25,308 bases of DNA from Coemansia sp. RSA 1804 (taxonomy: Eukaryota; Kickxellomycota; Kickxellomycetes; Kickxellales; Kickxellaceae): assembly GCA_027578815.1 (NCBI GenBank), contig JANBTH010000224.1, positions 1 to 25,308 on the forward strand, in the 5' to 3' direction. The notes under the pieces were generated by a model. The model was not told where the DNA came from. It made no database searches and worked only from the letters and a program-made list of their open reading frames with translations. This document shows, piece by piece, positions 1 through 11,764 of the stretch. The position numbers and the translations under genes were made by a program. The first letter of the stretch is position 1. Every line of letters begins with the position of its first letter.

Positions 1-1540
1 ACACCATCATTATGACCTTTAATAGAACTTGGAGTACGGAATAGGCTTGATTTTTATTATTCAACAAACAAGACAGTGTTCTCTGCATATCCAATATTTT
101 GCGCATCGATACCATATCCTTGGTAATGCAGGGGAATTCAGTCATATGCTACCTCAGTCATTTTCAGAGAACAGCAAAAGACATGTTGCCTCAAGCAAAG
201 GAAAATATAGGAATAAGAGGCAAATAGAAGAAATGCAAATAGATGCAAACAAAAAAGCAAGCAAGAGCAACCACATAAAACATGGACGCATACAATAACA
301 AAGGAATTTGTTGAGAAAATGTCCTTGTACTTTTCTGTCTGTCTGCAAGTTAGAAATTTACACATGTTTTTAGCCACATCCAAAATAAAAATATTGTTTG
401 GCGCACGTTTTAAATGCATTCTTTATACATCGCTTAGGAAAGCCAAAGAACAAACGCAACCCCCAAAACGCAAATTATATAGTAAGCAATAACAAAAAAT
501 TAGAATACATATACAATCTAGTACCAAGGGACTGGATAGCAAAGTTTTTCTCTTTTTTTTCTGTTCTACACACAAACACGTACGCTTGAATGTGCACTTG
601 GATATGCATTTGTATGCATAACTGCAATTAAAAATCATGGCATTGTCAGAAGCAATAAATAACCCACTTGTCAAAAGAGTCCTCTGACTGCTCGACTTGG
701 CATATATTTGAAGCCAGAATGTAATACACGGGATTTGTGTGTAAGTAGAGTGAACAATGAGCAACCTATAATAAGCTTGTTCAATTGAACGAAGGTTGTG
801 CCACAACATATGGCTAGCACCTTTTTGGTTACTCATTTCCAGATTATCCTATGTATTCTTTCTTACACATGTTATTTGTTATGGTGGCAATTTTGCTTTA
901 AAGTAGAGCTTTGTCAGTTACTCATAGTTGGGGGAGGGGTGTATATGCGATTAATAAAGCAGAACCCCCGAATTCCAAACACCCTGTCCGCAAGCATTGC
1001 CCTCGACAATGACACAGCGTGTGTAGCAAAAAATAATAGCCCGGTTGTCACATAACTAAGAATGAAAAAATAAGAAAACAGTATTCAATAAGGCAAAAGA
1101 CAAATACAAGAGGATCCTGTATGAACAGTGCTTGTGGAGCACTTCTCTTTGAACAAGAGCCATATGAATGAGAAAGCACATCCTGCATTTTGCATACAGA
1201 TGTATCCCGAAGTGCTCCACGCCTGCATGACCTAAATTTGCAGGGCGCATGTCCCGATCCTATTGCTGCTCTTTGCATTACGAGTGCTAAATAAGAAACA
1301 ATATCCGACCCAGGTCTGCGTTCAGACACAAGCAATAAACTGATTAGCAATATCTCCTCTCCTATCATCAGGGCTCAAACCAAAGAAACTTTTGCTACAG
1401 TCAGGACAATAGCGTCGCTGCAACAGACTCGGAAGAATGTATGGTAACCAGCAGTAGCAATGATATCAGCTTTGACAACCATTTTTGTACCGAATCATCT
1501 TTTAAAATAACATGACCTAATAAGACAAACAACAGCTATC
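1..1540. other. Gene-poor AT-rich flank downstream of adenylate cyclase
   Basis: No convincing gene on either strand. The longest open frames (up to about 137 codons) have skewed, cysteine- and isoleucine-rich compositions, often lack an ATG, and show no recognisable domain. The part nearest 1540 presumably holds the 3' UTR of the minus-strand cyclase; I see no canonical AATAAA on the minus strand between 1200 and 1540. The only structured element noticed is the inverted repeat at 1134-1220. Confidence 0.6.
1134..1220. repeat. 12-bp perfect inverted repeat with 63-nt loop
   Basis: Positions 1134-1145 (gtggagcacttc) are exactly complementary to 1209-1220 (gaagtgctccac). The loop contains a second potential stem, acatc pairing with gatgt, enclosing tgca-ttt-tgca. 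A transcript of either strand could form a long imperfect hairpin about 320 nt beyond the cyclase stop codon. Function unknown; it could be a 3' UTR or processing element, a small structured RNA, a relic of a short inverted-repeat element, or chance. Confidence 0.5.
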
Positions 1541-3383
1541 TCACGACCCTGTCCTCTTTTCTCCACCGTATCTGATGTAAGCCTCCAGTGCATCTAGCAC
1601 ACGCTCCCGTGTCCATTCAAATCCTGCATTGTCTAGCCCATGGCTGTTATTGGCAACCTGGCCTAGTGCATTGCGTAATGCGGCTCCTGAACACAGTACT
1701 TTCTCATCCATCATACTGTCGTTGCGTGCACAGAGCTGTGTGTTGATAACGTCCTTGTCATCGTCAACATGCGCTTCCAAAGAATCCACCGCACATTCAA
1801 ATTGCCTCACCACCATCCCCAATATCGCAATAAGATGCTGCTGCGACATAGCCTCGGATAAGTAGAGCGGAGTCGGAGGCTCATTTAGCGCGGGCTGCAA
1901 TGGTAGACTGTACGAGGCGCTGTGCATTGTATGTCCGGAGCGAGAATCCGACATCGGGTTCGAAAGCTGCGCAGCTGAAACTGCAGGCGAAGCAGAGCGG
2001 GTATGCCGATGCAGAGGAGGCTCATTGCGTCTCGGCAGTGGATGTGCAAGTGGTGTGGGAGACGCTGATCTTGCACGTGCCTCACATCTGCTATCTTCCA
2101 AAAGTGTATGTTCTGCCACACCTGCTGAATCGTCGTCCGCTACGCCAGAAATTTCCGAAGAAATGGGGTAGGTGGAAATGCTGGGCCGCTTGTCAGTCCC
2201 ATCCCTGCGTAGTGTGCTTGTGCTCAGTGCATCCTCGCTGTTAACTAGCGATGCACTGCGATGCACCAAATGCTGCTGCTTGTTTACTTGCAGCTGCGGC
2301 TGCGACTGCAATTGCGAAGTGCTGGCAATCGACACGGTTGACGCGCGATGAATCCGATAGGAGGTAAGATCAACCGCCTGATGCGAAACAAAGTACTCGA
2401 ATGATGGTAGAACTGTGTTTGCATCTGGCTCAACGGCAATGATGTTCAAGCGGTAGACAAGCTTATAAAGTGCATCAATCTGCATGGCGTCTGGAGCGCT
2501 TGATTCGGCACCAAGTAGGGCACTTCCAGAGATGCTGGGCCCCAATCCAATGTATCCAGAGCCATTGCTATTGATCCCCCGTAAAGCCATCGAGGCATCC
2601 ACACTGCCTCTGGGAATCTGTCTGCCTCCCGACATCAATCCCTGCGCCGGATGTCCGCTGACTGTAGACGGGCTAGCAAAGTATGAAAATGAGCCTTGTC
2701 TGCTCCAGGCAGTTGTGGCAGCAGCATTCGCAGAACCGTATGCAAATGGATAGAATGGCGACGACAAATAAAAGGGCTGATGCAGAGTAGATTGCATTCC
2801 AGGCACATACCGCGTCGAACGAAAAACTGCACGGTCGCCTGCGTTGTATGGCCCTTCCTGCAGAGTCGATGTATCTTGAACTGGTCGATCTACCATACCA
2901 TCGCTGTCCTCGCCAATGCTTTCAAGATGATCTGGGCGAATGGCATGGGTCTGCAAAAGCGACACCGAGCGTCGTGACAGCGGTGCTGACCACAAGGAGT
3001 AATCCGCCATCTGCCTCGATTGGTTACGAATATCAGGGCTGCTTGCCAAGCCAAAATCGGCTGATAATTCGCGAACAAGAAGCTGATGTGTCTGCGGTGC
3101 AACAGAGTTTTGCTTGCCAAACGATCCTCTGGGCGTGGACAGTGACGACTGTGAGTAGACATTTGCTATGTCCAAGGAGGAATGGGCCGATGATTCTTCG
3201 TCGGATGATCTATAATGCGCATGGTTGCCTCTGGACAGAACAACACCATGATTCCCCTGAATATTGGCATCTTTTCCAGCACGCTGTCTTGACGACCTGC
3301 TACTACTGATGTTTCCTGCCTGTTCCTTTTTAGATAAATCGTACTTCTTTTTCCTTGTTTGTTGTTGTTGCTGCTGCTGCTGC

Positions 3384-3438
<55 letters not shown>

Positions 3439-6400
3439 GTTGTTGCTCTTCCTCTTGGATCTGCATATCAATACGACCACGCAATGCCGCAGGATATACA
3501 TGAGATACAAACTCCGCGGATTCAAGACCCTTTAGCTTGATCTCGCCAATCTGCACAGCAGAAAGCCCCAGATTCTTGAGAGCCTGGACATCACGCGCTA
3601 GAGAAGGCTCATCAATCAACTGACGCATGTCGGTGATATTGTTGTGGTCTGCAGTTTCAAAGAGATTGAGAATGGCGTAGACCTCGTCCATCACATCCTG
3701 CGACACATAGACTTGCCCTCCGTCAGCAGCTCCACTAATACGTGCTGCACGATTCACCATAGGACCAAAATAGTCCATGCGGCGCGTGATTGGATCCTCT
3801 TCTGAAACCGGACTTCCAAAATGCATACCTATACGGACTCTCAATCCTCGGTATATGAGATGCTTGCCCTCGGTCTCGCCGTGTGCTCCGCTCTTACGGC
3901 CCGAGCCATCATCGTGGCCTGTCCCGTCATCCGGAGGCCAGTATATGGGGCAGCCGTGAGGAGAATCCAGGATCTCCTGTGGCCAGTCGGCAGTCAAAAA
4001 TGTCATTTGCACCGCAAGTGACCAGTGCAAAGCGCTAGCAACAGTTGGGAAGCTGACCATAAACGCATCGCCTTCAGTCTTCACCTCGTATCCGCCAATT
4101 GATCGCAGCATACGCCTCATAATGCTGTTGTGGACTTTAATTGCGCTACGCATGGCAATTGGGTTGTTTTCCCACTGAATGGTCGAGTTCTTCACGTCTG
4201 TAAATACAAGCGCAACTTCTCCCACCGGCGGGGGGACTTCGCGCTCAAGCCGTGCAAGCGTCGAATCGCCCAGGCGAGTGCTAACATCGCGGTCACGCTG
4301 GCGACGTGTCCTAGTCGAGGGAATCGATGAGAATTCGTCTATGTCATCCATAAAGTCAAACGACCCTTGCGACATTGTAAGGTTACTCGGACTTTGGAGC
4401 GAGCCTGGCGTCGCGTGTACACTGGGAATTCCCCTTCCGTCGATGCCTGTCGAATGCAAAATGCTAGCCCTGGGTCCAAATGTCGGAGGCATTGCAGTGG
4501 AAGGACTGCGAGACATACGGCGTGTCATTGCATACTTGGCTCTATGGTCGGAGACGCCAGGATAGATGCTGTCGCGCACGCTGAACCCGCGCATAGGGCG
4601 TCCTGTGTTCTTTGCAAACATTGGCCCAAACCCAATGACCATCACCATTATGCTCTTCGTGACGCCGTAGGCAATTACATGATCGCGCACGCGTGCTGCC
4701 GCCAGCCTTGGATCACGTCGGTGCTTGCGCGCAATATCCACTGCAATTTGCGGAGTGATCACATCCCACACCGGTCGGTTGGCCATAATCAAAAACTCGT
4801 CCTCTTCGGCCAGCTCAAGCGTGTTTATCGTCGGGTCAGCGTTGACGTAGGGCAACAGGTGGAAGTAGCCGAACGCTCTAGTTATGTCAGTCTGGCCCTG
4901 CACCTTGCCTTGCTGTGTTATATACCCGCCGATCGACCTAATTCGCTTGATCTCGCTGACGTCGTGCGGATCATGGCGCTTTGACAGCAACACAGGTGTG
5001 CCTCGTCTACTGACAACGCCAAGTGCGTCGCCGACATTGGCCACATGCAGTGTTCTCCCGTGGATATATGCCACAACCGCAGTCGACCCTCCCTGATGCT
5101 CAGCACCGGAAACTTCAGAATCTTTAAAAGAGAAAGGAGCGCCATGAGACAATGTGCCTGACTCGCTAGACCCCATACCATAAGATTCAGAACCATGATC
5201 GCCCCCAGCAGTAAAAGTGTGTGTGCGTGTTGTGCCTGCAACATATGCCTCTGCGGCTGCGGCTGCAGCAACTAGCTGCCGATTGTGCGTGCCTATTTCC
5301 TTGTTTAATGTCAGGAACGTGCGCCGAAGAGCCGCATGCACCTGCATATTGCTCAGTCTTGGCGAGTTGAGGGTATCTTCATTTGAGCCTGCTGTGCCTC
5401 CAGCAAAGTTGACTGACCTTGGGGCTCCTTCTCGGTTTCCAACACCATGTACGCTGCGTGGTTCATTCTCCTCGTTCTGCATCTGGTCGGCAATCTTGTC
5501 AAGCTCGTCTCTAAATATGTATAAAAACTTGTCAGACAGATACTTGCTGATGGCAGAGCTGGAAGCCCATGTCTCGCGGGCATGGAAAAGCCCAAAAAGA
5601 CACTCATCCTCGGCCATTCTAAACCGGGATGTTGCCAGGTCCCAGGCTGAAACACGATCCTCACTGCCTAGAGTGTCGGCAATTCCGTACTTGACCTGTT
5701 TAATCTGATCAGTAGTGCGAATTCGCCGATTCGGCGTTTCGTCGGGCAAGGGGACCATAATAGTAAGCTGCACCAGCCCAAGGATCCGCAAGTCTGTCAG
5801 CTGGTAGAAATCAGAGACGCAGTCAGATTTTGGCGGTTCCTTTGTTATGTAATTAAACAGATCACGCGCAGGGCCGCTGCTTGATGCGTTTTCAACAAGG
5901 CTCGCATGGTCGTGAAAGACCTTTGTGTGCATATGTGCGCCCTTGACCTCAAACCGCTCGTTGTATGAAAAGTTTAAGTACTTTAGCCCTGTATTCCAGT
6001 TCCAATTCCAGTCATACGGCCAATTCGTGATGTTGTACTTGAGAACATTACTCCCCACGTCAAGCACGGATAGCCCGTTAATCTTTGCGAGCCAAGATGG
6101 AAGCGTCTGCAGTTTGTTGCCATTAATGTTAAGAATGCGCAATCCACGCCAGAAAACTGCGCTTGGCTCTTCCTCTGGAATTGTACTGATCTGCGTGCCT
6201 GAGAGATATATCTCGCTAATTTTGCGCATCTGAGCCATGGCTGATGGTTGGAGATCGTAGAGCTCGTTGTACGAGAGATTAAGAACCCGCAGCTCGGGTA
6301 GAAACGGCATCAAGGTAAACACCTCGTCATCCAGGTTGTTATCACCAAGCCGCAGTTCTTTCAATGACAACGAGAGTGGTGGCGGATCGGATACTGAATA

Positions 6401-9400
6401 GCGCTTCAAGGGAACGGGAGGGTTGAGAAGCGTTAACTTTCCTGCATCAGCCGAACGGTTTCGCATCTTTTCTGCTGAGTTCTTTCTTGCCGCGTCTTCC
6501 GTGCTTGCTAACAGGTTATCGACAGGGTTCTCTGACGACACGCGCACAAGAGGGCTGTTTTGTTGTGTTACTGGCAGTGAAAGCGAGGAGATCTGAGCGC
6601 TCCGGGCCAGTTGACTCGATACTGGAAGCCTTGTGCCATTACGCTGCGCCGCCGCCGCTGCTGCCGCTGCTGCTGCGGCGGCAGCAACTGTTCTAACACT
6701 GCTAGACCCGCCTTGCTGACGACGCAACGTCTCCAACATGCTAGGATGGGGAAACTGTTCTAGCAAATTGGATGATAGATTAAGCACAGTTAGTTTAGGC
6801 ATCAGCCATATCTCTGGCGGAAGAAGCTTTAGATTGTTGTTGTGGAAATCAAGAATATTAAGCTTCTCAAGGCGGCTCAGTTCGATTGGGATCAACGACA
6901 GAATGTTGTTTGTGCAGCTGAGGTGTACCAAGTTTTTTAGGTTGCCAATAGACGATGGCAAGCTGACTATGTGGTTGCTGTCCAAAACAAGATGCTCCAG
7001 CATGGGCAGGCTCATAAAAATATCCGTTGGCAGTTCGGTCAATTGGTTGTGAGAAAGATCCAAAAACACAAGCGTGTGAGCAGAATTGGTTATATGGCAT
7101 TGCGTCAGCTTGTTTGACTTTAAGCTGACAGATGTTGCGCATGTAAAATCCATGTGAGCCCGTGTAACAATGTTTCTCTCGGTATACAGAAGCTTTAGTC
7201 CGAGAAGCTCAGAAGTCACGCCAAGATCCTGCAGTCTGTTCTGTCTCACATCCAACTCTTCGAGTTTAGTCAGCCGAGAAAGGCCCTTTGGGAGGCTTCC
7301 CGAAAGCGAATTTCCCATTATATTCAGCTTGACCAGATTGGTCAAGGACGATATGCTGTCTGGTATCACTGGAATGCGGTTGAAGGATATGTCAAGCTCC
7401 TCTAGTGTAGCAATTCTGGTAATGGCAGCCGGAAACACAGGCAGGTCGTTGTTAGACACATTAAGCACGCGAAGTAGCTTCAGCTCGGAAAGAGAGTCGG
7501 GGAGATCCACAAGTCGGTTGTTCCGCAGCATAAGCGTGCTGAGCTGCTTTAGCTTGTTTAGAGGCGCATGGCACATGCGCTTGATTTCGTTTCCAGACAG
7601 GTCCAAGAACGACAGATGCGAAAAGTATTTGATGCTGTTGGGGAAACGCGAGAACTGACAGGTCGCCAATCGAAGTTCACGGAGATTGTCACAAAGCTGA
7701 ACAAAATCTGCTGGAAAGTTCAGACCAGGATTCTTTGACATGTTCAGCGATAAGATCTTGTTCGCATGTGCGTAGAGAAACACCGGCACTGTCTGCAGTT
7801 TGCGTGAGCGTAGATCAATGTAATGAAAAGACTTGACCTCCACTTCCATGTTGGGAGACACCCGCGGAATAGCCGCCTTGAGCAGCGTGAACTTGCACAA
7901 GTAGCTGTTATCCTCTCTGCCTTGCAGGGTAATGTTGTCTTCTGGGCGATACCCCATCTGCTCAAGGTACTTTTTGAGGATGTTTGCTGGCCGCTCGTTA
8001 GGGTTCAGTGTCCGGTCTAGCCCGTTTGCCTTCTGCATATACAAGCAATAGCGTGTAATGTCCGGAAAGAAGAACTTCTTTGCGGCCATCTGCATAAACT
8101 CTGCGGTCGTGGTCGATAGCTGGCAGTGGAATGTCCCAAATGTCGAGTCTTCCTTGTATATGCGCATAGAATACATGTTTGTGTCCTCCTCGACATCGCT
8201 GTCGCTTGTAGCGCCCTCATCGTCGGATCCAATTTCTCTTATACCCCCCATTGGCACACCACTTTCATCCATGACGTCGTGAGCGGTCGGTAATACCGCC
8301 CAGGACTCTGGCGGAGCCCATGGCTCTGATCTGCGCGGCGGATATTCCACCTCGGGAACAATGCCAGGCTCTCTTCCATGAATCGAACTTTGGTGTTCAT
8401 CAAACTCGCCCTGCGCATTGGCAAATCCACGGTAGCTGACAGAAGCGGCCTGTGCGGTCGGTGTGTTCCTGTTGTTGCGATCAGCAGCCCACGGATCAGT
8501 AAAATGGCCAAGCGGTTGTCTATCTCCAAAAACAGGCACCGATCTGACAGAACTAATTTCGTTGATGGAAGGAGACCGGCCATACTCGCTACTCTCGCCT
8601 TCGCCAGTTACTGCTGTGGGCTTTCGTGACTTTACAGACGTATCGCGGTGCTGCCATGTGTGGTCACCTGACCAGGGCAACGATTCGGATCTGTACGACA
8701 TGGCTTCGCCATTTATGGCCGATCCTGCGCTCGAGCCTCGTCCCTTGCCAGCAAAGATACTAGAAGCAACCGAGCGTGCATCTGGCGGAACCGCTTCTCT
8801 CAGCATGGGGCTGCTTGAGTTTGCTTGTAATCTGTGAGGGAGTTGAGCGGCCGATGAGTTGCTGTTTCGTGGCCGTTCTATTGTATATATTGAAGCCGAG
8901 TCGCCTCTGTGTATGCTTGGGTTGCTTCCATCTTCTTTGCTGCTATCATAGATACCAGCACCGGCATTCAACAGCATGGATTCTGTAGTGCCCATGGATG
9001 AGGTGACAGATGGTCTGCGCACCTTTGACATATCCACAAAGTTCCCAATGTCGCTAAAGTTCATATCAAGCTGGTGGTCGTTTTTCTCCTTCTCCCTTTT
9101 TTCAGCGCTGCGATGCCGTCCGCGCTTGAACCATTTTGATGGCGACGTCCCAGAATGGTGGCTTAATTTAGGACTGGTCATGGCACCCTTGTGCAGTTTT
9201 TGCGGAATGGTCGATCCCGCACGACGCAGAATGCTTGGTCCACCGTGGTGGGAAGAAATACTGTCGTAATTAGCAGCATGCATATCGCCTGGCATACTCA
9301 TCTGACTGTGCCTCGAAGGAATTGTGTACAGAGAAAAGGCTGTGGCAGTCCGATTTGTGTGTGGTCTAGCTGTCAATATTTCCTTGTCATCAAAAGCAAA

Positions 9401-10141
9401 CGGCTTGCCAAGCTGGGGTTTATTGGCATAGTGAGTTGTATCTTCTCTGCCAGCGTTCGTAGATCTGCGTTCCTTTAACAAGTATGAATAATCGTTGCGC
9501 TCTTTTCCAGGCGAAGGCCTGGTAAGGCTGATCTCTGGTGGGTTCTCCTTGCTGTGCGCGCCACTGCCACTGCCTTCTTCTACAGACGTGTAAACAGAAA
9601 CCAATTAGTGCATTATATATGGGCTGTATTGATCAAATGGATATAGACAATAAGGAACCAGGATATATCTATCATTGTTCCGAGATGGTGGTTCATCCTC
9701 TCCACCTAGAAAGAAACATAGCAATTGCATTGTGTCAGATTGAGCCCAGTGTTGCTGGCTTTGTGAAGAAGAAAAAGGGTGGACAGTTGTTGCATAAAGA
9801 TAGACTTTGCTTACCCTGCTTCAAGCTTTGCATAGAGTTCTTTTCACGCGGTGTTTGCGGAAGAGGCGGTGTGGGTATGGATTCGCCTCTGGCATCAGGA
9901 GTGCCGCCTGCGGCAGCGTGGCCCCGAACCAAGTCTCTCAAATGACCTGTGCTCGAGAATGCACGCAGCTTGCCTACAACAATGTGAAGAACCCGCAAAC
10001 ACCCATATGTGCGCTTATGATTTAGCAAACAAAATTTTGAAAGGTAAAGAACGTGGAGAGCACAGCCATATGGAGTGGTTTTGCTTGAACTATGAATATG
10101 TATTTACCTTTCAGTCCACTCTTCTTTTGATCTCCAGTCAT
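1541..10141 (-). CDS. CYR1: Adenylate cyclase, fungal Ras-responsive type, 3 exons, 2743 aa
   Basis: Makes cAMP from ATP for PKA signalling, at membranes and under Ras/G-protein control in fungi. Proposed exons are 10141-10108 (starts MTGDQKKSGLK), 9973-9815 and 9579-1541; both junctions are phase 1 and restore frame. The big open frame alone has no ATG at its 5' end, which is why the upstream exons are needed. Domains: low-complexity N-terminus with a possible G-alpha-binding motif near 237-246; Ras-association about 533-631; leucine-rich repeats about 648-1267, interrupted by a Ser-rich insert with polyalanine; PP2C-like about 1317-1717; class III cyclase about 1849-2097. The cyclase domain has both metal aspartates (FTDVKNST, EGDAF), the adenine-selecting Lys (YEVKTEG) and Asp (MDYFG), and the Asn/Arg of GPMVNRAARIS, so it should be active. 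PolyQ follows at about 2110. The last 100 residues are a conserved-looking helical region where fungal cyclases bind CAP/Srv2 (inference). Confidence 0.96.
3359..3445 (-). repeat. CAG/CAA tract encoding polyglutamine in adenylate cyclase
   Basis: Twenty-nine codons encode QQQ, one Lys, then 25 Gln. CAG and CAA codons alternate in blocks, so this is not a pure CAG repeat and should slip less. It sits directly after the catalytic domain and before a basic stretch (TRKKKYDLSKK). Confidence 0.95.
6647..6685 (-). repeat. GCN tract encoding polyalanine within the LRR region
   Basis: About 13 consecutive Ala codons use GCG, GCA, GCC and GCT in a mixture. They lie in a Ser/Ala-rich insert that splits the leucine-rich repeat array into a long N-terminal block and a shorter C-terminal block, and probably form a flexible linker. 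Confidence 0.9.
9580..9814 (-). other. Intron 2 of adenylate cyclase (235 nt)
   Basis: On the minus strand the donor is AAGCAGG|GTAAGC and the acceptor TTTACACGTCTGTAG|AAGAAGG, with branch candidate CACTAAT about 25 nt before the acceptor. Phase 1: G plus AA gives GAA (Glu), matching the frame of the 8-kb exon. Splicing removes the unsupported TTG start of that frame. Confidence 0.85.
9974..10107 (-). other. Intron 1 of adenylate cyclase (134 nt)
   Basis: On the minus strand the donor is CTGAAAG|GTAAAT and the acceptor TTGTTGTAG|GCAAG, with a branch-like gctaaat upstream. Phase 1: the exon 1 terminal G plus GC makes GGC (Gly). In-frame reading through the intron has no ATG, so splicing gives the only proper start found. 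Confidence 0.8.
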
Positions 10142-11764
10142 TGTAAATATGTGTTTGGAGAGGGCGCTGTCGTCGGCCAAAGCGGCAAGATAATGAGAAT
10201 GTCAGAGATGCAAGGTGGTACTGTGGCTATCTAGAGAAGTTGCCGCTAGACAAAGGATACAAGCGCACAAAAGAAAAAGACTGTGCGTGCAGATGTCCTT
10301 TGAGCGGTGCAGCCTTTCCGTCTGGCACTGGCACAAAGCGCACAAGATATGCTGTGCTCCGCGTGAGGGAAGAAAAAAGAGAGGGTTCTGGAACGACAGC
10401 TATTAATACGACTACGAGGAGGAGTAGGATAATGAAGCCAGGGCTCGCAAATAGAAGAGGCCTCCCCTCGCTTTTGGCTATTGCTTTAAATCGAATAAAT
10501 AATAGAACAAGAGAGGCTGGCCGCCTTTAAGCGCATAAACAAAGTCCTCTTTTGGCGAGAAATGAAAAGCAAGAAGCGAATAATTCACTCGAGTCACACA
10601 AGAAAGCCACAGGTAAAATACAGCGCCGCCTTATTCCACGAGCTTGTTCTCTGATACAATCGGCAAGCTTGTTTGACATACAACTATCTGACGCCAGAAT
10701 CCTGAGTATTCCCACTGCTCTTGCTACGCCAGTCTTCTGCATTAAACAGAGGGAGAATATAAGTTGACTATATTCTGTGCAGCGTAAAGAACCAAGAACA
10801 GCGGTGAGGTGAAGTGGGGCTGATGTGTGGGGTATTATGGATATATAAATCGTAGCAGAACAAGAAACCAGGGGGCTCTGTCTGTTGATGTATCTTCTAT
10901 GTTGCTTAAGTTAAAAAGAACTTTGTGTTCTAGGGAGAGCTCGACACTAGTTAAATGAATTCAGACCCAAGCGTACAGATAGCGGTACTCTGCTATAAAC
11001 GACAAGCGGGTGATGATGTCGCTGACAAGTATGCCAAAAGGAGAAAGAGGGAAAATAGCTTTCTTAAAGACGCAATAACAGTTGGCTGTTGTGTACATGC
11101 AAATTCGCAAGAAAAGAAACAATAAAAAGTATAAAAAACTGGAAGCCATAGAAGAAAGTGCAAAAGCCAAAGAAAGAGGCAATCAAGATGAAAGACCTTT
11201 CTTTCAACGGAAGCGCATGCATATAAATTTTGTGGTGATCTGTGTGTGCATAAAATCATGAAGCGCCGCTGTGTTGTTGTATGAAAATCCGCAAGCATCT
11301 CCAACAGTATAAACACAGGTGCTGAATATGTATGTGCTGGCAAAGCTGTTGAATTTCTATTCTTTTCTTGGCCGGTTTTGTTATTTTTAGAGTCGTGGGA
11401 TTTCATTGCTTGTGTTTCCGATTCTGTGACAGACCAGTACCGGTCCTTCGCGCAGATGTGGGCCCAAATCATGCATTATTAGAATTATCCTACTTGCTTT
11501 GAGTGAAAATCCCGGCTTTCGAGAAGCATCGCGGATTTCCCTTCTTTCTGTTTACTTTGCAACCCGGATATGCTAAAGTCTCTAGCAATACCGGAAATGG
11601 GAGATGAACATATCGATATATTAAAAATACACGCTGCGTGGATGGCAAACATTAAAAAGGGTGAAGCTGCAAAATATGCGCTTTCTTGAAGTGCACAAAT
11701 ACAATAGCCGTGCAAGCAGTGGATTGCACATTCGAGTGTTGTGCGGCAGATGCATGCTCACGAG
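10142..11764. other. Intergenic region including adenylate cyclase promoter
   Basis: The first few hundred bases should carry the cyclase promoter and 5' UTR. The proposed ATG at 10141 has A at -3 on its strand. TATA-like stretches occur at about 10842 (gatatataaat) and near 10750 (gaatataag), but I cannot assign them to a transcript. Open frames here are short, mostly lack an ATG, and have no domain. No repeat or RNA gene was recognised. Confidence 0.5.

Noticed and set aside
423..836. A 137-codon minus-strand open frame in the left flank.
   Set aside because: Cys-, Leu- and Ile-rich composition typical of AT-rich noncoding DNA, no domain, no supporting promoter or splice signals.
3264..3540. 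Plus-strand frames with polycysteine or polyalanine over the CAG/CAA tract.
   Set aside because: They are the antisense readings of the polyglutamine codons inside adenylate cyclase.
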